NCBI GenBank assembly: GCA_002682825.1
Contig: NOKP01000016.1
Coordinates: forward strand, 654,591 to 718,590
Reading direction: 5' to 3'
Origin: Neonectria sp. B-13
Taxonomy: Eukaryota > Ascomycota > Sordariomycetes > Hypocreales > Nectriaceae
Length of the DNA stretch: 64,000 bases
Part shown: one piece after another, positions 46,100 through 58,101 of the stretch
Layout of the letters: each line of letters begins with the position of its first letter
Position numbering within the stretch: the stretch's first letter is position 1
Program-made: the position numbers and the translations under genes
The notes under the pieces: generated by a model
What the model was told of the DNA's origin: nothing
Databases searched by the model: none
The model's input: the letters and a program-made list of their open reading frames with translations, nothing else

Positions 46100-47958
46100 A
46101 TGCGGACCAGGCTCGCCACACAGGCGTGTGAGGCGTGCAGGCGACGCAAGGTCAAATGCGATGCAGAACCATCGCAATGCTCAAACTGCCGAGCGCTGGA
46201 CCTGACCTGCGAATACAGCGCTCGTCGAAGGAAGCGTGGGCCAAAACCAAGAACAACTTCTAGACTTGAGCCTGAAAATGCCTCTAGCAGCGAAGCGGTC
46301 GGCTCGGCTACTCCTCGATCCTCTGACGTTCAAATTGAAGCCGCATCGAGGGCGAATCCGCTGAACGGCAATCTAGCTTCCTCGCCATCGTCCCATGTGT
46401 CACGGGACTTCAGAGACACCCCCCAGACCCGCCATTCACATATTGAATTATATTCTCTGACTGGCCGGGGATCGTTACACCTTACTAAAGCCTTTGAGCC
46501 CGATCATCGACCTGCCCAGGTGCATCAAACGCTCAGCGAAGCTCTCGAGGCCCTGTGTCTCCCATTGGAGGAGACTTTATGCAAATACATCGACAAGTTC
46601 ATGCTTTGGAGCTTCCCGTCGATGCCCGCGGTTCATCCCTCCACCCTCAAACAGGATGTTCGGCTGCTATTGCCAAATTCTAAACATCGGTTTGAACCCG
46701 TGGCTGTAAACGGAGATTCCGTTGCTGAGTCTGCGCGGCGGGCAACCGATATGCGTGCCTTCACCCTCGTCACGGCTGTTTGTGCCATGGCTAGCTGCCG
46801 CACGCGTCCAAACTCAAGCGACTTCCGGATGGATGTTTTAGTAGCACCCTTTCTTTCAGCTTCTCGCAACATGTTAGCTTGTTTTGAGGGCTGGGATATT
46901 GCCCACGCTAACTCCAGTTCACTTGTGATACGGAGCTGCCATTCAGCAGCTCTTCATCATCTGGGACAGACTCATAAGTCATGGTATGTCCTGGGCGACG
47001 CGCTGCGTCTAGCAATTGACATGCGACTATACGACGCATCTTCCTATCAAACTCTTTCGCCACTGGAAATGAAGATTCGGAAAAACATGTTCTTGTCACT
47101 TTGCATCAGTGACAAGTCAGCTTCGGTCCTGAATGACAGGTCCATCACTTTCCATGAAATTTGCTTGAACGAACCTGGTATCGCCCCGGCTGCACTCGAG
47201 GATGATTTCAGCTTGTTAACTCCAGAGGAGAGTTATTATGATCAGCCGTACGAAAATCGACTCCATGAAGGATTTTATCTCTGCTACAGACTTTGGTCCT
47301 CCGCGACAGATATTCTTCTAGATATGAAGACACTATCGCGCCTGTACGCAAGGGCTGAGTGTGAACTCCCTCCGACAGATCCTGTTCAGACTGGTATCAT
47401 GCATTCGTACATGGCGTTTTGTGGCATTCTCGACACGTTTCCACCCTGGCTTAGTAACCCTGAGTACCACACAACTGGAGATGAGGCGGTCATCGCTTAC
47501 CAGAGACGGACGTTCTGGCATCAACGAGCGAACCTCGTCGTAACGTTCCACTGCCTCCGGCTTATCTTACTTCGGCAAGCCATGGAGAAGGGATTCTGCG
47601 CACTTCTCGGATTGACCAGCAACCCCGACATGCTGGCTCTGCGCAAGATTGAGATCGCCAGTGACTTGGCCACTGTAGTAACAAGCACCCCATTCGAAGC
47701 ATTGCAGGCCAACGGGGAGCCCTTGGTACGTTTCTTGCGATCATCAAATGCTTGATCGCTATTAACTTAGCATGTGACTAGGTCGAGAAACTCCGGCAGT
47801 TTGGTGTCAGCCTCCTAGAAATTGTGCACCAGAACGTGAATGGTACGGTTTCGTCTCGTGCCCAGTCTCTGCTGTCCACTATCATCGACGTCATTGCCAG
47901 GCTGGACTCCCGAGTATCGGATGAGTTGAGCGGACAACCTCGACTTGACTCGCGATGA
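46100..47958 (+). CDS. Zn2Cys6 transcription factor next to GH43 gene
   Basis: Predicted nuclear regulator of 600 aa; exons 46100-47725 and 47782-47958. The binuclear cluster is at the extreme N-terminus, QACEACRRRKVKCDAEPSQC then SNC and a final Cys, followed by the basic linker RRRKRGPKPRTTSR. Residues about 160-560 form the fungal-specific regulatory domain, with a LGDALRLAIDMRLYD segment typical of the family (cf. Gal4/XlnR-type middle homology regions). The ATG is the first in frame and lies just before the zinc cluster. It is 330 bp upstream of a GH43 glycosidase on the same strand and divergent from a dead sugar transporter, so it probably controlled a local sugar-use module; that role is inference. 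Confidence 0.9.
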
Positions 47959-48288
47959 GGGGGAATTTACCCTTGTCGAGTCGTATTTGTCCGCGGAGTA
48001 TTCCCCAGCAGGATTTAGTCCGGTGGACTAAAGTGTGGGTTCATTTCAGCCACGAGGTCGTTGCAGGGTCCGTTACTAGATGGCACGGAGAACAATTGAT
48101 TTGCCAATCGGAGTTTCTTACCAGACTTTCCAGGGATAAAGGTCGGTTGGCCTTTGTCGGGTATGATTCTCCACCGACGCGCAAGATTAGTCTCCTCATA
48201 AGGTGCCGACCTACCTGACCACAGCGGTTCTCCTCAGGCTCAAGTCCAAATCCTGCATTTCGCTTTTGCTAATTATCACACGACCGCC

Positions 48289-49987
48289 ATGAACGCCAAA
48301 GTTGAGACGGTCGAGTACCGCAATCCCATTGTGCCTGGGTTCTCCCCGGACCCCTCCGTTGTTGCTGTCGATGGCGTCTTCTACCTCGCCAATTCCTCCT
48401 TTCATGTATTCCCGGGTTTGCCAATATACGCATCTCGAGACCTACGTCAGTGGACACACATCGGTATGTTTGCTGATCGATGTGCAACATTGGTTACTGA
48501 TGATTGTGACAGGAAATGCAATCAATCGAGTAGAGCAGCTGAGCCTTCACGGCGCCAGCACGGCGAAAGTCCCTCTCGACACGGGCAAATACATGGTCGC
48601 ATCCGGAGGTCTTTTTGCGCCAACAATCCGCCATCATCGAGGGCGATTCTACATCATTTGCACAAATATGCTAGAGCTGAAAGAGCCATTCGAGCCGCAG
48701 AACTTTATCATTTCGACAACAGATATTTGGTCTGGAGATTGGAGCGATCCCGTGTACATTCCCTTCAATGGCATTGATCCTAGTCTCTTCTTCGACGACG
48801 ACGATCGTGTATATTTTCAGGGCTGTTACACGATTGACCGGACGAAGCAGCCAAGCTGCACGATCAAGCAATTTGAGATTGATCCCGAAACTGGAAATCA
48901 GCTTTCAGAAGAGCGCGAGATCTGGGGCGGCCATGCGCGCTACGATACCGAGGGACCTCATATTTATAAAGTGGGCAAATGGTACTATCTGCTGGTCGCT
49001 GAAGGCGGCACTTTCGAGCACCACATGCTCTGCATCTCCAGGGCGGAGAATATCTGGGGCCCTTACGACGACTTCGAGGGCAACCCTATCCTATCCGCGG
49101 ATGGGATCGACGAATATATCCAGAACACTGGACACGGAGAGTTGTTCCAAGACCGTGCTGGCCAGTGGTGGGCGGCGGTTCTGGCTGTACGTAACGAGAA
49201 CGAGGGCGAGCCTCTCGGAAAAGATAACTTCGTGGCTCCCCTTGGCAGGGAGAGCTTCCTGGCCCCTGTCGAGTGGCCTGAAGGCGGATGGCCCAAGGTT
49301 CTTCAGCCTAAAATGGAGTTTACGGCGAGCGCTGTTGGGTTGTCTAGCGGCCATGCCATCAACGGGAGTGCGAACAAGTCAACAATGCTTCAAGCCCCTT
49401 TACATGTGGGCGACCTGCACATTCGAACACCAGACTTGTCAAAGTACCGAGTTTCAAAAGATAGCACTGGTCTGGTCACACTAATTCCAAGCCGCGCCGA
49501 CCTATCAACACCGACTGGAACCAGTTCATTCTTGGGCAGAAGACAGTCATCATTGCGTTCCATTGCGACGGCATCGCTCAAGATCACAGGCTTGGAGAAG
49601 GGAGTCCGGGCAGGCTTGGCCCTGTACAAAGACCACTTGCGTTACGTTTCACTCACCTACGATCCGGAGTCTAGGGCGGTCTCATGCCGGGCTGTCAGCT
49701 TGGACAGCGATAAGACATTTCCCAGCCGAGTCGTTGTTGGGGACAGCGCAAAGCAAGTTAATTTCAAGATTGTCTCGTCTCCAACGAAATGGGTCTTCGC
49801 TTCTAGGGCAATCGACATGGAAGAATCGAACGACAGTAGCTGGGTTGAGATAGGGTCCATTGAGGCATGGGAAATAACAGCCCGGGAGATGACTGGTCCT
49901 ATTTTTGGTGTTTTTGCCCATACTTCCAACGATGAGACCAAGGCAGTAGCTGTTAGCTTCCCGCATTTCGAAGTACAGGATAAGTAA
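48289..49987 (+). CDS. GH43 beta-xylosidase / arabinofuranosidase
   Basis: Five-bladed beta-propeller glycosidase acting on xylo-oligosaccharides or arabinose side chains. Exons 48289-48463 and 48513-49987 give 549 aa, the usual size for GH43 with a C-terminal beta-sandwich domain. Catalytic residues seen: general base Asp in NPIVPGFSPDPSVVAVDG; the pKa-modulating Asp in NGIDPSLFFDDDDRVYF; general acid Glu in YDTEGPHIYKVGKWYY. The downstream beta-sandwich (from about residue 340) has FLGRRQSSLRSIATASL and ends near SFPHFEVQDK. There is no signal peptide, so the enzyme should act inside the cell on imported oligomers, which fits the transporter relic nearby. The start follows a short leader; the frame is intact. 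Confidence 0.92.
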
Positions 49988-50328
49988 GCAACCAAGGCGC
50001 GAACTACTTTTATCTCTTGGTTCACCAGAAACGGCTCCGAAAGCCCTGATACGAGTCCGAAACCAAACGTAACTGGTTGGAAGATCTAGACTTGGTGCTG
50101 ATGCCGGGGCCCAAAGACAAGCGAATGACCTTACAGTGGTCTTGTTCCTCCGATCTTTCTTGAAATAGACAGTAGTCTCACACGTTCGAATAGCTTTAGT
50201 ATAGACTCATTTTATTATCTGACCATTTTACCATGCAACGCACGGCAATCTTTCATAATTACTCTATCCATAGCCAACACTGTCGTCCTAGCTGCGCAAG
50301 TCATTTCCATATCTCGTTGACCTATACG
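49988..50328. other. Convergent intergenic region
   Basis: This lies between the ends of the GH43 and Ecm33-like genes. No gene is supported; it should hold both 3' UTRs. Confidence 0.5.
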
Positions 50329-51803
50329 TTACAAATAGAAAGCAATAGCCAGTAGTGCGCTTGCGTAAGGCCACATTCTATAATAAGCCGCCGTCGGAGC
50401 CGCAGCCGATTCGGTGACATTGCTACAACTGTAATCGTCCACCAAAACTCCCCGGTCTTCGAGTTCGTCAAAGGGCGTGCAGTTGAAAGCCATTTCTTGG
50501 AGCGGATTAGGGTTTATTGTGAACTCCTTGAGGACCTTTTGTGTGTTGTTTCCATCGGCATGGTTGTCCATGAAAGAATCGCTGGAACAATAATTAGCCA
50601 CAGATAATCAAGACCGGGGATCCAAGTATAACTCACAAGAATTCGTTAGAGATGTTAACTCTAGATATCGAGATCCTGCTGATGTTCTTCTCCGGCCAGT
50701 ACCATACCTGCTCGTCATCGACATACTGCGAAGTCAGGTTCAGACTGGCGCAGGAGGAAATCTCGAGGTCGAAGTCTTCCCAATTGACAGCACTCTTGGG
50801 CAGCTTTATGGTCTGCAAGCCGTCGCTATTGCGCACCACCAGGCTGTTTAATTGGTCAAAAGGCAACGAGAGCTCCTCAATCGCCCCGTCCTTTTCCATG
50901 GTGAAGCTGCCGACAGTCAGGTTCTTGACCGACTTGCTGCGCTCAATCTTTGTAATGTTGCCCTTGAGCATGATGCTGTCCAGCTCCATGGTAGAGGATT
51001 CGGAAGTACCCAGAGTGACGCTGATGTCGTCGCCCGAAACCCAGAGCTCTGGAACCTGAGCCCAACCGAAGGTGATGTGGTCGACGTTGGGGAGATAGTC
51101 CTTCGAGATGGTCACGCGCGACTGATCGGCGCTACCGTTCGCCCGGATGGGATGGTTGAAGAAACTGTCGACGGACTTGATCGCGGCGCCCCAGAACGAG
51201 ACGCTTCCGTACTTGTTCTCTCCCGTGAAGCCCTCCAGGCCCTCATGCTGGAGGTTCGTGAGGTTATTCGCCTCGATGGTGAAGTAGCCGAGATATGCGA
51301 GCTTCGTGATGTCCAGTCGTGTGAGCTGATGCAGGCGCTTCAGCGACACGGAGCCCTGGACTCTCGCGAGCTTAGGGAACCGAAGTTCCTTCAGGCCCTG
51401 GAAGTACCAGAATTCGATGTTGCCGCCGACTGTAGTGAGGGTAGAACTGGAAATGGTGAAATCCGAGGGAATGGTGCAGTCGTCCCATGACTCCTCGCAG
51501 CCAGAATGAGTAATGTCGCCTTGGATCTCCTCGACGCCGTCGAGATTGATGGACTCGTTCAGGTCCTTTGCAAAGCCCAGGTTTCCAGTGATGATGGAGC
51601 AATCGCTTCGGACATCGGCAGCGTCATTTGCGTCGGCGATGGTGACATTTACGCATTCAACCGCCTGGGCGACACCTAGAAAACCACCTCAGTGAGAAAC
51701 GAACTTCATTGTCGAGTTGATTAGTACTCAATTAGTAAGGCAACCCACCTGAGAATAGCGGCAAAAGCCACAGGGCCGCGCTGACGACTCGTAACCGCAT
51801 CAT
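50329..51803 (-). CDS. Ecm33/Sps2-like GPI-anchored cell-wall protein
   Basis: Exons 51803-51749, 51675-50637 and 50581-50329 give 448 aa. The N-terminus MMRLRVVSAALWLLPLFSG is a signal peptide ending before VAQAVECVNVT. The body has receptor-L-domain/leucine-rich-repeat-like repeats (for example SIITGNLGF, VGGNIEFWYFQGLKEL, VQGSVSLKRLHQL) and many N-glycosylation sequons, as in Ecm33/Sps2 proteins needed for wall integrity. The C-terminus has SCSNVTESAAAPTAA before a hydrophobic tail, which fits a GPI signal. Exported through the secretory pathway to the plasma membrane or wall. Known relatives affect wall architecture; this copy may be one of several paralogues. Confidence 0.88.
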
Positions 51804-54800
51804 GGACGCTTGGTGAGCAGGTGGACGGCGAATAGCGTGGTAAGAGGTCGACCAAGAGGGCTACCGCGACAAACAGGGCACCGGAGCCATTTAAGCACGG
51901 CAGCAGCGAGGAAAACAGGATCTCGTCGGGGATAAATATCTCTCGCTTGTGGAAAATTGGAGGCTGGATGCATAGTGGGACAGGGCTCGTCACACCTTGG
52001 CTGCATATCGTGTGGCCTCATATTACATGGGTTACCTGGCATCGACGCAGGGGCGGTCGTCCTTGGCAGCTTTCCAACCAACCGAAGCCAGAACAATCAT
52101 GTCTTTGTGCTGAAGGATTTACGGGTAGTGAGCGGACGCTGCCCATTTACGGAGCCTGTACGAGGTACACGTATAGCAGTACAACCTTACGAAGTTCCCT
52201 TCGTCTTAGTGTAACATTTGTCCACGGTGCCACCAGTTGGTTCCCCGGACCCTCTTTAATAGGCAATCTCAACCTGCAGTTATCGCTTTCTTTGGGCGGG
52301 GAGGGATGGCGTTTTCTGGTTCTTTTCAGTCGCCATGCAGTGAGTGCGACCGTGTGATCGAAATGCACAGCTTTAAAGACTGCGAAAGATTTTTATCTCG
52401 AGCACTACTCGATCGATCACTCCCGTTCTAAAAATAAGTCGAACTAGTCTGCACTATTTCAAGCCAAGCCAGCTAGCTTATTTCGCGATCTGCCAGCATG
52501 TCCGGGGAGGTTTCCACCAAACATGATAGACGAAGGCTCATCCACTGCCCAGAAGCCAGTGCAATCTCATTCAATCAGCCAATTCCCCCCCGGACCTGAA
52601 ACGCCAATAAGCTTATTGACAAGGGCAAGTCCCGATGCACTGCAGTTAAGCCCCCGTAATTATCTTAGAGGACAAAGAGGAGCGATACGAGACGGAATGC
52701 GTCTGTTGAGATTAAGCCGGTTACACAGCAGCAGCAGCCCGCCATGTTTGAGAATGAGATGAGTCGGGACCATCTCGTAGGCCATGCATAGTACATACAT
52801 ATGCAGTGAGTACGGGACGATAAGCCGTTTGCGGCTTGCATGACGCCGTGCCACACACTCATTGTTGGCTCCAAGCCAATCCCTTCAGCGCTCCCATTAC
52901 GGGCGCATTGCCGATCTCGGTCCGCGATTGTTCAATTGATTTAGCACGTTTTATGGTGACAAGAAGCGTGCATGTATTCCTGAGCACTCCCTAAATCCCA
53001 CCCTGATGATTTCCGCCGGATACAAATCGCCGTTTCAAGTTCGTCCTCTCCAACAATCGTTGTCCATAGTTGCTGGAAGTCATTTTCAGAGCGCATAGCT
53101 TGGACTGCGCAACCCACGTCGAAGATCGGCAGTACAAAGAGTCAGGCAGTTACATTCTTCTAGGTTAATCTCCAGATAATGAAAAATGGAAAGATAAGCA
53201 TTAAATTAAACAAAACGGTAAAGCCAAGCCGTATCAACAGCGTCGATCAACGTTGTTCAATTTGCCAAGGTCGTCCACCATGGGGCAGTACGTACTTACC
53301 AGTGAGCGGCGAACCACAATCAGTATCAGTCGTATACCGAGCTTTGAGTATTATATCTTTAAGCTTATAAAGATCCTTCTTCGCCGCAAAAGACTCACGT
53401 TCGACGCAAATGAGCGCGGGCTTCTTGTCACAATGTTCACGAGCTTTTTGTCATCAAGGCTATTCAGTTTGGTATTGCCTCTCTACTAGCCCATGCTGCT
53501 TGAGAAATGGCTGCCCCGAGTCCGCTCTCCAAAATTCAGAAATTGCCCCTTGGGTGGCCATCTGTTCCAGCTTGCAATGACATGCCGTTGGATCTAGTCC
53601 GGCTCATGTCCTGTTAAATGTTTGAAGTGTCTGTGCACCAAGGGAGTTTTAAACACCGTCCAAGTCTCAATCATCGATCTTCGATTAGAAAAGATAAGGA
53701 ACTCGAGGTGGTGGAATCCAAATCGTATCATATTATTATGGAGTCCAAGTTGGAGTCCAAGTTAAAAGACGGTCGACTGGGCACAAAGGGTCCTTAGACC
53801 AAAGTCTATTCATCGAGATGTGATGGGTGGGAAGACATGAACGTTACATTCCTTCCCATGGGTCAATGAAGTGGAATCAGTACTTAAGTACCATCGTCAA
53901 CAAATGGACCAGTGTGCTCCTTATGTCCGGGCTCCCGTCCGGGCCAATTCAGCTTATCTCTTATCACGGAACTCGGAACGCATCGTCTCTCGAGTCCTAG
54001 CCTGGGGATCAAGCATCGAGCCGATTGATCCGAGACACGAGATACTCGTGGGAATAACCCGGGGATGTGGGTAAATGCTTTGTTTGTTCAATTACTGTGT
54101 CTTTCCTCCCACTTTGCAGGTCGATCAAGAGATATGAGAGTGGTCGTACTATTGGGTTACAGGCATGGGGATATCACACAGTCAAGTCACTTCTTGAAGA
54201 CTTGTGAAAGCACGCTTCCGAGGCCACGCAGCTGTGCCTTTCAAATAAGTGATACAGCGTAAGTTCATTCGTGAGCGCCATTGATTGTAGGTAAATAACT
54301 TAACTTCGTGTTAGACAGAGTTATGATTTGGCCCACAGTACTTTCGTCATCATATTGAACGTCCCCATTTGACCTCTTTGAGGATCCAATTGTCCTTCTT
54401 CCAGTTTAAATCCTCGGAAACCTTCTATAGATTCATCACTCCATATCCCGTCTCTGTAAGTATTGCTCCAGAATCCAATTGAGCAGTGACTTCGTTTCTG
54501 TGCTTAACCCCGATCCCGCATCATAACATGAAAGCCATGCTCGGGACATGTAACGTTCACTCGCACTGCGGGGGAACCAGGTTTTCGTTCTAGGAGCCCA
54601 CGGGGATTAACTGTTAGCGAATTACCAGCATGCAAGAATCTTTTCATAATGAACAAGTCTTTTGGGCATGGCCTTTGTTAAGGATGAACCCGTTCTGGAA
54701 AGCGGCTCGTATTCCAGAGCGGCCGCTACTTCTTGACTAGTCTCCTTTCGCAACCAGGGGTTGCCGAGTCCCGAGCAAGGACACTTACATCCACAAGCGC

Positions 54801-55299
54801 AGCAAAAGTTCTTCGTAAAATCTTCGCTGCCGTTGGTCATTTGGATTTAAAACAAGTCGGTCCAGCTCATGCTCCGTGGGGCTGTGAAGTCATGCACCCA
54901 CTTCGAAGGAGATCTCGATACTGAGCTTCCTAATGAAGCAAACATCAAAAGATCCTCGAAGTCGGAACCGATCTTGCCGGGCAGATAGGGCAATTACACC
55001 TCTCATGAAAGCACCCGACCGTAAACATCATCACGAGAGTCTTCCTCGCAGTCTTGTTGATGGCAGATACCAAAGACATGGCGATGCCGAGGAACCGAGC
55101 TGGGGGAAGGCATCGCTTCTGTCTGGCATGGCGATGCCGAGCAACCGGACGGAAGGTGAGGTTCCTTTCAGCTGGATTTTCTATTTGAGCGTCCTTGAAG
55201 ATGCTCGCATTAGAGTTGTTGCTTGGAAGCTCCATCATCTTTCAACATAATTAAGAATCACACTATTATCACCGCCAAGCTAGACCAAGGCTCTCCATT
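51804..55299. other. Long gene-poor region
   Basis: About 3.5 kb between the Ecm33-like gene and the amino-acid transporter. Both strands carry only short frames (up to about 135 codons) with no recognisable domain, start context or splice partner. It includes promoters of both flanking genes. A near-perfect 21-bp direct repeat CATGGCGATGCCGAG(G/C)AACCG lies at 55077-55097 and 55127-55147, upstream of the transporter. A tandem duplication of GGAGTCCAAGTT is near 53750. No RNA gene was recognised. Confidence 0.5.
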
Positions 55300-57164
55300 A
55301 TGTCACTTCATACTGGTATTGCAGCTGGTGGTGACCCTCACCTTTCACTGTCTAAGAATGAGGCATTCATCGCCGAGCAACCGTTTGACTCCCATGACCC
55401 CAGTATCACCTTTGAGGAGTTCATGTACTGGGCAAAAGTCACACGACTAGATGAACTCGCTGCCAACCAGGCATTCATCGACGGACGTGGGCCTCGAACC
55501 ATCAAGACTACCATCAAGGACCGCTTCTCCAAGGGCGACAATGGACTCTCTGTCGATACCAATACCCCCTCGAATTCAGGGAACGAAGACAACACAGTTA
55601 TCACCGGTGTCTCGGATCAAGAATGGAAACAAGCCAGTCGAGCTTTGCGAACTGCAGGATGGGGTGCCATCTTCTACCTCATCACCACTGACATCCTTGG
55701 TCCGTTCTCGACGCCGTGGTCTTTTGCTCAGATGGGCTATGGCCCTGGCATCGCGCTGTACACCGTCTTCGGTGGCATGGCTGGCTAGTCAGTAACACAG
55801 TCATCCCCTGTCAGCTTTTACTAACAAGCTTGTCATGCAGCTCGGGTTGGATTATGTGGAAGGCTTACCTTGGCCTCGACTCCGACAAATATCCGTTGCG
55901 AACCTACGGCGACCTCTTCTTTCGAATTTTCGGGAAAATACCGAGACACATGGTCAACTCCATGCTGGGATTACAGATGTTGCTCTTCGTTGCTGTCCTG
56001 ATTCTCAGCAACGGTCAATCCATCTCGCAAATCTCGCAAGGCAACAACAACAGCAACGGCAACGGCCTCTGCTTCGTCGTATGCCTGGTCATCTTCATGG
56101 CTTCCGGTTTCGTCTTGGGCCAGATCAGGACGCTCCAGCGATTTGCTTGGCTGTCCAACTTTGCTGTGTGGATCAACCTTCTCATCATCTTCATTTGGTA
56201 AGATTTTCCGACTCGGAGGTTGGGTACTTTGCTAACTGTGTCCTGCAGCATGGGTGTTGTTGTGCACTCGCCTCCCAACTTCAGGGCCACGAAAGCTTCC
56301 TTTGGTGATACTTTCGGCCCTGGTCCCATCAAAACATATGCTGGAACACCACCTTCTGGTATGGCGAGTGGCGGCGTCGGCTTTGTTGCCTCCTTGAACG
56401 GGCTAAGCCAGGCCGTGTACTCGTACGGTGGCTGCATGACGTTTGTATCCTTCCTTGCAGAGATGCGACACCCCATGGACTTTTGGAAAGGTCTCTTGGT
56501 CGGCCAGACCTTCATCTATTGCGTTTACATGTTTTTCGGCCTCTTCGTATACTCCTACCAGGGCCAGTTTGCCTTTAACCCGGTCATGCAAGGTCTATCT
56601 CCATATCGCTTTCAGACCGCCACCAACATCATGAACCTCGTTACTGGTCTCATTGCGGCCGCTCTGTACTCGAACATCGGCTTCAAGGTCATTTACATCG
56701 AGGTCCTCCAGGAAATCTTCAACTTTCCCCCTCTCACGAAGAAGAGTGGAAAGATCGCCTGGGCCATTTCCATTCCCTTGTATTGGGCCTTCGCATTCAT
56801 CATCGCGGCAGCAATCCCTCAATTCTCTTCCATCTCCAGCCTTATCGGCGCCTTCTTCATCCTCAGTTTCACTTACACCTTTCCTGCTATCCTGGCCATG
56901 GGCTACTGGATCCGGAAGGATGCCATGCTGCCAGAGGAACGATTCGACCCGCAGACAAGGATCTACAACTATGTGGACTCGGGCTTCTCGCGGTGGAAGC
57001 GAGGATTCATGAAGAAGCCGTTTATGAACTCCTTTAACCTCTTTTACATGCTTGGGGGCCTGACTACCACGGGTTTGGGTGTGTACTCTGCCATTAAAGG
57101 ATTGATCGCTGCTTTTTCCGGCGCCAGCGTGGCCACCAGCTTCGGGTGTACCCCTCCAGTTTAA
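55300..57164 (+). CDS. AAAP family amino-acid transporter
   Basis: Predicted plasma-membrane or vacuolar amino-acid/proton transporter of the Aa_trans (AAAP/AVT-type) family. Exons 55300-55787, 55841-56197 and 56249-57164 give 586 aa. After a hydrophilic N-terminus of about 120 residues, the first helix begins ALRTAGWGAIFYLITTDILG, with PWSFAQMGYGPGIALYTV as expected for this fungal group. Further helices include MLGLQMLLFVAVLILSNGQ, FAWLSNFAVWINLLIIFI and GGCMTFVSFLAEMRHPMDFW, a typical helix 6-7 motif, and AFFILSFTYTFPAILAMGYW. About eleven helices can be counted. Substrate unknown; relatives carry neutral amino acids. Confidence 0.9.
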
Positions 57165-58101
57165 TTTGTGGCTGATCATTAACCCGAAACGAAGCGATCA
57201 TATGAAGAGGCAGTTCAGAAAGATCTGGGAGGGCATACAAACAGATTCACAATATAAGCTCTCCATATATCATACTTTGATAGCCCAAACGTTCCCTCGC
57301 AGCATAATGACTCCAATACAATTAACCAAACCAGTAACGAAGAGCAGGCACGTCGGATCGCAAACGGCCTATTACTTCACTCGACAATTTGAGGCAGACG
57401 AATCATCCCACAAGTAGAACTGGCAGATGACGCCGAACAAACTGCGACAACAAAAACTACACCTGTCATATCCCAACAATAAGACTCTGACGGAAACAGC
57501 TCAGCGACGACCTAGGCATGGGCAAAGTTACATCCAATTTCTCCAACCCCCTGCCGCGCTATACTTCTGCGGTGAGCTCTTCTCGCTCAGTCCTATGTTT
57601 TCTTTCTTATCAGTACCACATGCCTAACCAAATTCATAAACACCTAAGCCTATACCTGATACCTAACCTTGCTCCCAGTACCTAACCTTACTCCTAATAC
57701 ATAACCTTACTCCTAATACATAACCTTACCCCTAAGATAACTTTACCCTTATTGTCTAGCTCACTAACCGTTTTAGCTCCTCTATATCATTTATCTTTTC
57801 TCGAGCAATGTCATTTTCTCACAAAAGCGACCCCACGATCCTCTATGAGCTGCTTATAATTGGCTGTTTTCACCTTTGTCTTAAGCGTGTGAATCCCTTC
57901 ATGGGTTATCTTGGCAGGCAATGTATGTGTAAAGGCCCCCATCGACTATCCAAGCATATTGAATGACCGACTGATATGGAGACATTTGAACTTCATAACA
58001 TTACTGTATCCTATAGGTGTTTGCATATAATTTCGCAGACTATTCGGTGATTCCTCCAGGCCACATGTTGCACAATCATGGACATGCTTAAAAGAGTAAA
58101 A
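57165..58101. other. Intergenic region with minisatellite
   Basis: No gene is supported between the transporter and F-box gene ends. Apart from the tandem repeat at 57661-57750 the DNA is unremarkable. Confidence 0.5.
57661..57750. repeat. 19-bp minisatellite, about 4.5 copies
   Basis: Units of the form ACCTAACCTTACTCCTAAT are repeated with small changes: ACCTAACCTTGCTCCCAGT, ACCTAACCTTACTCCTAAT, ACATAACCTTACTCCTAAT, ACATAACCTTACCCCTAAG, then a partial unit. Each has one or two CCTAA-like words, recalling but not matching the fungal telomere repeat CCCTAA. Adjacent sequence on the left (CCTAAGCCTATACCTGATA) shows weak similarity. Confidence 0.85.
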
